From: Symbiodinium natans
Taxonomy: Eukaryota; Sar; Dinophyceae; Suessiales; Symbiodiniaceae
Length of the DNA stretch: 64,000 nucleotides
Assembly: GCA_905221605.1 (NCBI GenBank)
Contig: CAJNDS010001913.1
Coordinates: 431,001 to 495,000, forward strand
Direction: 5' to 3'
In this document: positions 13,701 to 25,700 of the stretch, in pieces
Layout: every line of letters starts with the position of its first letter
Numbering within the stretch: position 1 is the first letter of the stretch
The notes under the pieces: generated by a model
What the model was told of the DNA's origin: nothing
Databases searched by the model: none
Seen by the model: the letters and a program-made list of their open reading frames with translations, nothing else
Translations under genes and position numbers: made by a program

Positions 13701-16700
13701 GACGTGCAACCTATAAGTTCTAAATGCCCTTAAAGACCCTACTTGGAGGTTCAGAAGTACCCTAAATATAGGGTCATCAGTATAGTTTCCATACTGATAA
13801 AACCTAATCGTAACTACCCATGAACCTCCAAGTAGTCCTCCAGGTACCGTGGGGGCCAAACGGGTTATCTACCCCAAACTACTAAAATTCCATTAAGGTA
13901 TGTCCCTAAACCCTAAACCCGAAACCCTAAGCCCTAAACCCCTTTTAGGGGTCCCCCAGGTAGACATGGCCTCCTTGCGCTCGCGCGTCAGCGTCTTGGA
14001 GGACGGACCGCTGGCGCTGGGGATTCTTGGCCCACAGACGCATGTCTGCACGGGTTTAGGTTTTAGGGTGTGGGGCTAAGGGTTTAGGGCTAGGGTTTAG
14101 GGTTCCTACACCCTAAAGCTCAAACAAACCCTAAACTCTAGAGGGCTCAGGGTACCTTAACTATGCGGTCCCTAAACCCTCACGCTTAAGCCCTAAGCTC
14201 AAGAGGGCCTAGGGTACCTGAATGATGACCTGGATTAAGGCCGAAACCCTGAACCTTTCAAGTTATATGGGTTGGTGATCTCTTTAAGTAGGGTTTCTGT
14301 TTTGTAGGGCATATCTCTGGGTTCAGTTCTTATTAGGGTATCCAGTGAGGGCTATATTATATAGCTTAATCAACAGATGAAGAGGCCACCGGCCTTTATA
14401 ACTTTCAAGGGTTTAGGATTTGCTAAGGGTTTAGGGTACAAGGAGCCATAAGCTTTCAGGGTCCTTAAGAAGAGGGGGTTCATGGGAGGTAGGTGCCTAT
14501 AGGGAACATTCGGGAACCTGACATAGGGAGTTTTAGGGAGGAGTAGAGAACCTTGGGTTACATACCCCCCTTGAACCCCCCTCCTTTGAGTATCCTGGTG
14601 AAGCATAGTGCTGAGATGGAGAAGGAGGACAGTGGCGCGAAGGTGGCAGACTGCCGCTGAACTTGACTGGTTTTGGCGAAGGCGGCTGCGCAAGGCGGAT
14701 CGGGACTGATCAGTTTAGGGTTTAGGGTTTAGGGTGCATGGGGGACGAGCTCAGCACCGCTTCGGATGATTCGCCTGACTGGTCAGCCAATGGGCTCCCT
14801 TGCGCAGCACCGACTGGCGTCGGCCTCCCCGTGGCCGCCGCGCGGGCAACCATGCCCAGGCAGTCCAAAAACAATTCATCAATAGCACCTACCTTAAATG
14901 AGGCAACAGTAGCTAAACATCTACGCGGCTCAAAGATTGTTTTCGCTAATGAAGGGACAAATTGTCTTAACCAGGGTATTAGTTTCTGAATAGTATACAA
15001 GTTTAACGACTGTAAAAACACTATCAAACCTAAACCCCAAAACCGAGGGTTCAGTCTGTAAAGTTTTGGGAAGCTGAAAGCCGCAAACCCCGAACCCCTG
15101 ACCAAATTGATAGCCACCCACCCCCCACCCCCCAGGTTTTAGCGTGTAGGGTTTAGGGTTTAGGGTTCCCGCCCTGCCCCAACAAAGGCCTAACCCGTAA
15201 AACCAAGAAACCCTTGGTAGCCGGGTGGTGCCCTTCTATTTTTGTTCGGTTCAAGGTTCACTTGTAAATAACCTACCGCAAAAACGGGTGCCCTTACTAT
15301 AATGTGGCTACTGGTCTACCAAGAAGCCGAAATCCTAAGCCCTAAACCCTAAAACCCTAAACCCTAAACCCCAAACCCTAAACCCCAAACCCCAAACCCG
15401 AAAACCCTAGAGAAGCCTTCTGACAGGAGTCCTTCTCGGATGCCTGCTCGGAGGCCTCACGCGCCAGGGCAGAGGCCGAGTTGTTCTCCCTAAGGTTTTC
15501 TAAGGTTTAGGGTTTAGGGTTCAGGGTTTAGGGTTTAGGGTTTAGGGTTTAGGGTTTAGGGTTTAGGGTTCAGGGTTCAGGGCTTAGGGCTTAGGGCTCA
15601 GGGTTTGTAGGGTTTGTAGGGTTTGTAGGGTTTGTAGGGTTTAGGGTTACAGGGCTCAGAGAGCTGCAGGTTGCAAACTAGGCTTCGTGTGGCCACGCTT
15701 TGTGCTTGTTTTAGGGTTTAGGGTATAGGGTATAGGGTTTAGGGTTTAGGGTTTAGGGTTCAGGGAGAAGCGCCTGAGACTTGCGTCAATCAAGTGCTTC
15801 GCTGGCCGGGATGTCCAAGCAGCACGTCTGTCACGGCATGTGGCGTCCATCCGACAACTTCTTCTGGACACGGGCTGCCTCAATTTGTCATAGGGTTCGG
15901 GAGAGGGGTTCATGGGGGGGGGGGGGGGGGGGGCGGTAGGTATTGAGGGAGCCTTCGGGAAGCTTGGGGGGCCTTGCGGAGTAGTAGGCAGTGGGAGTAA
16001 TTGGCCCCTCCCTTGAGAACCCTGTAGACTCGAAGCCCTGAATCCCTAAACAGCTAAACCCTAAACCCTAAAACGTTAAACCCTAAACCCTAGAACCCTA
16101 GAACCCAAAAACCGAAGCCCTACGTTACTCTCCCAGCACCTCGACAACAATCTTCAAAACCTAAGCCCAGAAACCTTGAATCCCTGTCGAAACCCCGAGT
16201 GAACCTTGTAATCCCTACAAACCCTGTAAAACCCTAAGCCCGGAACCCTAAACCCTAATTAAACCCTAAACCCTAAACCCTAAACCCTAAACCCTGAACC
16301 CCAAGTAAAGCATCGAGCCATCGTCTTCTCTTTACCTGGAATCAGCTGAAGGACTTCGATCAGTAACGAGTAACTAGGACCCGGAGATCGTTCATTATTG
16401 TGGCAACCTTTCAAGGATCCGGTTGAAGTTTTTTAGTTTTGTTTTTTTTGGGGGGGACGGGGGGACGGGGCGATTCCTTAAGTTTAGGGTTTAGGGTTTA
16501 GGGTTAGGGTGTAGGGTGTAGGGTGTAGAGTGTAGGGTGTAGGGTGTAGGGTGTAGGGGGCAGGGTGTAGGGTTCGTGGGCTTTGAGGTGGCAGCGCTAC
16601 GCGAGTGCCTCCAGGCGTCCAGATTCCAGGCGCAGGGCTCAGGGTTTAGGGTTTAGTTTCAGGGTTTAGGGTTTGGGGTTTAGGGTTTAGGGTTTAGGGT

Positions 16701-19700
16701 TTCGGGCTTGGGGTTTAGGGTTTTGGGTTTGCTGTACTTGTGACTTAACACTTCACGTCTTTATTTCAGGCATGGTCTACTTGCTCCGGTGTGTCCTCAG
16801 TTTACAAGGTTTTATTGTTGGTGTTTGTAAGGGTTTTGCGGGTCTTATGGTGGTTTAACGGGCTTATGTAGGGTTTATGGGTGTTGGGGTTTAGGGTTTA
16901 GGTCCAGGGTCTAGGGTTTCGGGTGTAGGGTCTAGTAGTCAATGTACTGCAAGCCTCCTCATCTCTAGAAAGTTTTGGCAGTGCTTGGGAACTTGGGAAC
17001 CCTAAGCCCAAACCCCTAAACTCCTAAACCGTAAGCCCTAGGGTTTAGGGGTTTGGGGTTTCGGGTGTAGGGTTACACCCTATAACCCTAGAAGTAGAGT
17101 GGTAGGGTTTAGGGTTTAGGGTTTAGGGTTTAGGGTTTAGGGTTTAGGGTTTAGGGTTTAGGGTTTAGGGTTTAGGGTTTAGGGTTTAGGGTTTAGGGCT
17201 ACACCCTCAACCCGAAACTCCCCAAGCGGCCAGGCTGCTGGAAAGCTGACCTTCGCGCCCAGCCTCCGGGGCGCCAACAGCGTCCCCAGCTCCCCGCGCA
17301 GGGCCTCACCTGTGGCAAGGACGAGCGAGGCAGGCTTGAGGGTTTAGTTTAGGGTTTAGGGTTTAGGGTTTAGGGTTTAGGGTTTAGGGTTTAGGGTTTA
17401 GGGTTTAGGGTTTAGGGTTTACGGAGTTTACGGAGTTTACAGAGTTTACAGAGTTTACAGAGTTTACAGAGTTTACAGAGTTTACAGAGTTTAGAGAGTT
17501 TAGAGAGTTTACAGAGTTTACAGAGTTTACAGAGTTTACAGGGTTTGGGTTGAGTGAGGGCTTGTAGGGTTTTGGGTCGAGGGAGTTCAGATTCTTGTCG
17601 AGGGCTGAGGAGTGTTTATAGGCTTTACAGTATTGACAGGGTCTACACACAGCATGGCTTTTCTAGGGTTTGTAGGGTTACGGATATCGGGTTTACATCA
17701 CGAGAGTCACCATGTAGTAATCCGTTATTAGAGCAAATCTACGGGGCACTGGGAGTGGATAGGTGTTAATTAGGGTTGAGTCTTTCGAGCTTGAGGAATC
17801 CCTAGAAACCCTAGAGGCCCTACGTAAAAAAAAAACTCCATATATGCAAATAAATAAGCAGATAACCAAATATAAATAAATAACCATATATGTATATGAG
17901 TATAAAGAAATAGATAAACAAATATAGATATATAAAGATATGTAGAAGGCCCTAACAAAAAACCGTCAACCCTAAACCCTCTAAAAGTTACCTTTGGGGT
18001 GGGGGAGGGTCTACGCTCTCAGGAGTTCGGGGTTCGGAGCTTGGTGGTGTCGAGTGGATTTGTGGGTTTTATTGCTTTAGGCTTGGGGTTTAGGGTTTAG
18101 GGTTTAGGGTTTAGGGCTTAGGGCTTAGGGCTTAGGGCTTAGGGCTTGGGGCTTTAGAAGTCTTCAAGGCTGTGGGCTTGGCATAGAAACTCGCAAGCCC
18201 TATACCCCAAGTCGAAGCCCTAAGGTTTACCTTGGGTTTTATTCACCTACTTTTTTTGTGGGGCCCTAAACCCTAAACCCTAAACCCTAAACCCTAAACC
18301 CTAAACCCTAAACCCTAAACCCTAAACCCTAAACCCTAAACCCTAAACCCTAAACCCTAAACCCTAAACCCTAAACCCTAAACCCTAACTCTTGGGGGGT
18401 CATAACTTAACTTGTTTTGGGAGTCACTGGTAGACCCCACGCCCAACACTTGAGCTTTGCGCGGGGGCTTGCTCGGCCCAGAGCCCAAACCCCTCCCCAA
18501 ATCCTCGGCCCTGCGCATCCTAAACCCTGATCCCTACAGCAACCCGAGCCCAAAGGCCCGACTTCGTAGAATAAAAGCCATGAACCGTAAACTGTGAACC
18601 CTAAATCCTATGAGCCCTGAACCCAAAACCCTAAACCCAACCCTCAGACCCTGTACACCCTGCAAACCCCGTAAACCCTATGAGCCCTGCAAGCCCTGTA
18701 AACCCCAAACCCCCTTTTTTGCAAGTCTCCAGGCCGCCCTAAACCCTAAACCCTAAACCCTAAACCCTAAACCCTAAACCCTAAACCCCAAACTGCGCGG
18801 CATGGGTTCAGAGAGGAAACAAGAGCTGTTACAGGGTTTGTAGGGTTTGTCGTAGTTCGGCTGTTTCGTTAAGCCCTAGAATCCTAGCAATCCACCCCCA
18901 AAACCCCGGAGCTGACCACGTTGGCCCCTAAACCCTAAACCCTAAACCCTAAACCCTAAACCCTAAACCCTTTTCCCTAGACCCCCACATGGTTTCGTAA
19001 ACTTTCCCCAGGCTGGCGCCCAGACTCAACTCCCGAGCGCGCCCGGCAGCCCTCGCGTCGTTGAGGAGCGGCTGTCCAAGCTGGAGGCGGGCTGCTTGCA
19101 GAGGTTTAGGGTTTAGGTTTTAGTTTGGGTTTAGGGTTTAGGGTTTAGGGATTAGGGTTTAGGGTTTAGGGTTTAGGGTTTAATGTTTAGGGTTTAGGGT
19201 TTACGGTTTAGGGTTTAGGGTGGAAGTTCATGGCAGTTATACTTATAGGGTTTAGGGTTTAGGGTTTCAGGGTTTAGGGATTTGGGTTTAGGGTCTAGGG
19301 TTTAGGGTTTAGGGATATAACTGTACTTATAACTTTATAAGTGGGTCAGAATAAGTACAGTTAAAAGGTTAAAAAGTACCATGCAACCGCCAAGAAGGGC
19401 TTCTCTCGAGGTTGTGTGGGGTTTTATGTGGTGTGTGCAGAGGGCTTGTTAGGGGTTCAGGGTTTAGGGGTTTAAGGGTTTAGGGGTTTAGGGGTTTTGG
19501 GGTTTTGGGGTTTAGGGGTCTGGGGGTTTGGGGGTTCAGGGGTTCAGGGGTTTAGGGTTTAGTTTAGGGTTTAGGGGTTTAGGGTTTCCGTTTGCAGTGG
19601 CGGCTTTGGGGGGCCAAAGGTGGTGGACAACTTGGCGGGTTATGGTACTTATTAACCAATTATGCCTGTACTTATAACCCTAGGGTTGAAGGTTTAAGGT

Positions 19701-22700
19701 TTTAGGGTGTAGGGTTTGGGGGAACCCATTATAAGTGTACTTATAACCCACGTATAAGCCCCTTAAAGTAGCCCTAGTATGGTTACTAAGTACAGTTATA
19801 AGTGCAGTTATCATTGGTTAATAAGTACCATGAACCTTCAAAGTAGGCCTTGAAGCTCTCAGGGCAAGCAACAACCCTAACCCCCTTCATAAGCCCTAAG
19901 CCCTTCAACCCTAAACCACTATGTGCTTAAGAACCCCTCCCAAAAATAAGAGCTATTCTTCCTTATTAGGGCAATATAGTGATTATGATCTTTGAGTCTG
20001 TGGGGGGTGTTCTTCAGCAAATAGTACCTCTAAGCCCTAAACCCCCAACCCTAAACCCTAAACCCTAAACCCTAAGCCCTAAACCCTAAGCCCTAAACCC
20101 TAAACCCTAAACCCTAAACCCTAGCAAACTTCATCCATTTCGCAACTTCAGGCCAGCTTGGAGACTCAGAGCCGGGCTTCGGTGGCGGAGGAGTGGCGGG
20201 AAAGGGCCGTGCAGCTGAGGCCAGGGTTTAGGGTTTAGGGTTTAGGGTTTAGGGTTTAGGGTTTAGGGTTTAGGGTTTAGGGTTCAGGGTTTAGGGTTTA
20301 GGGTTTAGGGTTTAGAGCTCTGTTTGGGTTTCCAACGGTTGGGGGCTTAAGCGTCGAGGGTGTTAAAGGTACTCGGTGGCTAGCCTATTTTACAATAGTC
20401 AGGGAACTTGTTCGGGGGCAATAGGGCAGTAACATGGTCCCTTAGTCTGCCCCCTCTATTTGGGGAAACGTTACATATTATCTACAGTACCCCTGGTATA
20501 CCGCATTATAACACCCAACGTCCCATACATCAGAACCCTTTAAAGAAGGTAAGGGACCATATGTATAACTTCTCTTAGACTGGGGTGACTTACATGTAGG
20601 GTTCGGAAAACCTGGGAGCTCCAAGTACCTTTGCGGGGGCTGCCACAACATTTTTTTTTTGGGAGGGGTTAGGGGTTCGAGTTTGGGGTTTAGGGTTTAG
20701 GGTTTAGGCTTTAGGGCAGAGGGTTTGGGGTTTAGGGTTTAGGGTTCAGGGTTTAGGGTTTAGGGTCTAGGAGAGAGGTGAGGGGAAACTACGCCTGCTG
20801 GATGCCACTCTGACTCCTCATCTGTGTCGGTCCGACGATAGCAAAGGGCGTCCCACGAGAATCACCGAAACCCTAAACTAGGATGCCCAGTAGTACCCTT
20901 ATTCCCCTTTTTGGGGGGGTTTAGGTTCCTTTATAAACCCTTTAAGCAAAAAAAGGGGCACCCTTTTTAAGCCTAGGTTACGGGGCAGCCTAGTAAACCC
21001 CAAATCTGAAACCCAAATCTGGGCATCCAGGAACCAGCCTTAGGAGCCTTGCCCTAAGGCTCCAAGGACTCTTATTTCAGAGTTTTTGTTGGGCCCAAAG
21101 GCCTTCTTTTACACCAAGCCCTAAACCCGAAACCCTAAAACCCTAAACCCCAAACCTGTTGGGCAATGTTGAGCCGGCTCTTATTTGAGGGTTGTTTTTG
21201 GGGCCCAAAGGGCTTCAAGTTTGAGCCTGAACGGGTTAGACTTGCTTGCTTGCAGCTGGTCTTCCCATGACAACCGCAACCTCCTCACAAGTTTGCACGT
21301 AAGTCCTACAGGGCCTTCCAATCCTAAACCAAGCATGAAGGCTCAGGGTTTGGGGTTTGGGGTTTAGGGTTTAGGGTCTAGGGTTTAGGGTTCAGGGTTT
21401 AGGGTTTAGGATTTTGGAACCCGAAGGTCAGAAGTGACGTCTGCGATCCAGTCGGCGCAAGCCCTCACCACGCGCACGCTGGCGGCCATGGAGGACACAT
21501 CATTGCTGAGGGTTTAGCGTTTGGGGTTTAGGGTTCAGGGTTGGGGTTTGGGGTCTAAGGGGTTGGGGTTGGGGTTGGGGGTTAGGGTTTAGGGTTTAAT
21601 TACGGGGTTGGGTTTCAGGGCTTAGGGTTTATAACTGTAGGGTTTAGGGGTTGGGGGTTTAGGCTTTAGGCTTTAGGGGGCTGGGGTTTAGGGTTTAGGC
21701 TTTAGGGGGCTGGGGTTTATGGTTTAGGGTTTAAGGGGTTGGGGTTTCTGGGCTTAGTGTTTGTATTAGGGTTGAGAGGGCTGGGGGCTGAGGGTGCCTG
21801 GTTACCGGGTTTTTGGGGGTTCAGGGTTGAGGGTTCAGGGTTCAGGGTTCAGGGTTTAGGGTTCAGGGTTTAGGGTTTAGGGTTTAGGGTTTAGGGTTTA
21901 GGGTTTAGGGTTTAGGGTTTTAGGGTTTAGGGTTTAGGGTTTAGGGTTCAGGAGTTTAGAGTTGAGGCCTGTCCTGGCGAGAGATTATTGGCGAGAAGAC
22001 CGGTGCCAGTATAATAGCTTCGTCCAGCCATCGCCTTTCTTGATCCTCGGAACCCAAAGCCTTGAACCACTTAAACTTGAGATGCTCCCAGCGCTCCCCC
22101 TTATGCTAATAGTCCCCTAGTAGGGATTAGAGTACCCCCCTCCCCCCCCCCCCTATTACAGGGATGAAGGGCTGTTAGTATAACGGGGAACATGCCAAAT
22201 TTAAGCCCTGAAACTGTTCCCTAAATGCTATCTTGATTCATTATTGCATCTTCCGATGCTCGGAATACTCCTGCCCGAATTGCTTCCGTCGCCGTTTCCG
22301 GCGCAGTGACGACTGCGCATGCGCTGCAGCAGTGTAACTAACCTTTGTGGTGCTTTACTGTAACTTTACATCTTTAGCCTTTTTGGGTTTATTGGGTTTC
22401 TTAATAAGGCAGCTAAAAGTTGAGTTTTTTGCTACCCTCCTATGTGCAGCCAAGTAACAACCCTGCTGCTTAGCACTTGTGGCCCCTCGGATGTGCATCT
22501 CGTTGCCGAGACTCTTTTATGTTATTTAAGCTTACTGGCTCAAAACCCAACTTTTCAACTTTTGAGCTTCTTATAAGCTAGTTTATTCTGAAAGTTTCAG
22601 CTTTTTATTTCCTAGGTTTTTGGGCCAGTCAGTAAGGCACCCTATATGACTTAGTAGCTGAGTGAGTACACTTTACACTTTGTGGGATACTCCCCGTATA

Positions 22701-25700
22701 GAGCTGAAAGTGTACACTCTTTGGGGGGGGGGGGCGCTTATGATCTCAGCAACTAAGATGATGATCCCCCATGTTCTCTAGATGATGACCCTAAACCCTA
22801 AACCCTATAAACCCTAGATCCTAAACCCTAAACCCTAAACCCTGAACCCTGAACCCTAAACCCCCCCCCACCCCCAAACCCCCATGTTTGGGTTCATCTA
22901 GGCCCAAAGGTGCTCCCTGTGAAGTTCTGCCGAGACATGTACCGAAGCCAAGCTCAACAACTCAACGTCCCAAAAGCCTCGGGTTTAGGGTTTAGGGTTT
23001 AGGGTTTAGGGTTTGGGGTTTAGGGTTTAGGGCCAACCAACCCGTGTACATCCCAAGCACCCCATACACCTCGTATGACTTGCTAGGACCCAGAGTAAGC
23101 CCTTTTGTTGCCCTTTTTTCAGGTCTAGGTTCTCCCATTCACTTTGCCACCCAAATCGTGCCCTTGTTCATTCCTAGGTTTCTCTTGGGCCTTGATTCTA
23201 TCCTGCACCCTACATAGCCCTAAGCCCTAAACTTTGCACACCTAAACCCTAAACCCTAAACCCTAAACCCAAAAAAACGCTCGCGAGGAGCGCCTGCGTT
23301 CCATGGGGGATGGCCATCGAGCACTGGAGGAGCAGCTTTCTGGCGTCACCACCAGCATCTTAGGCCAGCTCTAGGGTTCGGGGTTTAGGGTTTAGGGTTT
23401 GGGGTTTGGGGTTTAGGATTTGGGGTTTAGGGTTTGGGGTTTAGGATTTAGGGTTTGGGGTTTAGGGTTTAGGATTTAGGGTTTGGGGTTTGGGGTTTAG
23501 GATTTAGGGTTTGGGGTCTAGGATTTAGGGTTTTGGGTTTTGGGTCTGGGTTTGGGGTTTAGGGTTTGGGGTTTAGGATTTAGGGTTTAGGGTTTAGGAG
23601 GGTGTATAAGAGAGCACGCCATACTTGACCCAATTAGGGTTTGGGGTTTAGGGTTTAGGGTTTAGGGTTTAGGGTTTAGGCCCCAGAGGATCCACTTGTA
23701 GTACTACTATAGGTTTAGGTACCCCAAAACCCATTTTGTATTGTTTTTGGGTACCTAATTCCATCATGGTACTACACATGGACCCTCTGGGAAAAGTATT
23801 CCCTTATGGTCCCTTTAGAAGTCAACTCTAATGACCCCACAAGCCCTGTTCTAATTAGTAAGGCCCCTCTACTATGCTATAGAAGCCTCTAAGCTGCCAA
23901 AACCAAGAAGCACAACGCCTTTAGGCTTTGGGGTTTCGGGTTTAGGCTCTAGGGTTGCTAAACCCTAAACCCTAAAGCTTAACCTTCAAGCCTGTAAACC
24001 CCAAACCCTATCAGCCCTCAAGCCAAAAACTCTTGAGCAACCCTAACTTCTTCCACATCACCCTGGGTCCTTGAAGCCCCCTGTCTCCGACATGGGACAA
24101 GAGTTCGTAAACCCCCTCATCAGTAATATTTGCTTCAGAACCGGGTTTAGGGTTTAGGGTTTAGGGTTTAGGGTAATATAGGGATTTTTGTGTTTGATTC
24201 TTATGGGCGTTCTTAAGCAAATGGTGCAGCTCAAGGGACTACAGGAGGGGCCCTTTTCAAGGGACCTTAGGGGTCATTCGGGGTTATGTAGGTAGATAGG
24301 GGTTATATTGAGGTATATCTAGGGTGTAAATAAATAAATAATCAAATATGGTTTAGGGTTTGGGGTTTAGGGTCTAGGGATTAGGGTTTAGGGTTTAGGG
24401 TTTAGGGGAATAAGGCTACCTTCTAGGTATCCGTCCTTGTACCCCTTAACCCTCCAAAGACCGCGCATCCTGCAACATGCGAAGTAGGGGTTAGGGTTTA
24501 GGGTGTACGGTGTAGGGTTTAGGGCCCTGAACCACGAAAAGCTCAAAATCTTAACCCCCATCACCCCGAGTTCCCCGGAAAGACCACAAGGGACTCTGAA
24601 TCCGGCTACTTGGGTTTAGGGTTTAGGGTTTAGGGTTTAGGGTTTAGGGTTTAGGAATCTGAGATTCGAAGGGCTCTCTGCCACCCTTCACCTTGCGGCT
24701 TGAATCCCAAAGAGTCGATGTACAGTTTAGTTAGTCAATTGAAGTTTGCAGTCAAATAGTTCCACAGCTCTCTGAATTTCTCGGTTCAGAATTCGTAAGT
24801 GAACGACGTTTCCACGCACTTGTGCACCATTATTCGTCAAGGCTTGCCGCTGCGGAGACGCCAGCATGTGGGCGTTGACCATCCACAGTGTTGCCGGGTC
24901 GACATTTGAGCTCCGTGTGGGCGATGAGGAAACGGGGCTGGATGTGCGGAGACGCGTCGCAGCAGGTGTTGGCCTTTCGGCAGGGTCGATTGTGCTGACT
25001 TCAGGTGAGCGTCTCCTCGAACTGCACCAGCCGCTGCTGCGACAAACTCAAAACCAAGAGCTCACATATGTGGTGCGGAAATATGGCGCAGGCTGCGCGG
25101 CACGCAGCATAGCGCGAGCATTAGAGAAGTCAGGATTGGATCCAGACACGGATGCCATGGATGTCGTTGTTGCCTTGACCTTCGGCTGTAAATTCAACCA
25201 GAGCTTGGAAGGGGTGCAGTTTCCTAGCGGCCTACAGACCTTGACCTTCGGCGAGGAGTTTGACCAGAGCTTGGAAGGGGTGCAGCTTCCCAGCGGCCTA
25301 CAGACTTTGACCTTCGGTCATGGTTTCAAACAGAGCTTGGAAGGGGTGCAGCTTCCCAGCGGGCTACAAAACTTAACTTTCGGTCCATATTTCAACCAGA
25401 GCTTGGAAGGGGTGCAGCTTCCCAGCGGCCTACAGACCTTGACCTTCGGCATGTCCTTCAACCAGAGCTTGGAAGAGGTGCCGCTTCCCAGCGCGCTACT
25501 GACCTTGACCTTCGGGGATTTGTTCAACCAGAGCTTGGAAGGGCTGCAGCTTCCCAGCGGCCTACAGACCTTGACCTTGGGCCGTCATTTCGACCAGAGC
25601 TTGGAAGGGGTGCAGTTTCCCAGTGGCCTACAAACCTTGACCTTCGGCGAGGAGTTCGACCAGAGCTTGGAAGGGGTGCAGCTTCCCAGCGGCCTACAGA

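Noticed and set aside
14722-15117. 131-codon minus-strand ORF
   Set aside because: Starts in a repeat, overlaps a + frame of similar quality, and all other coding is on the + strand.
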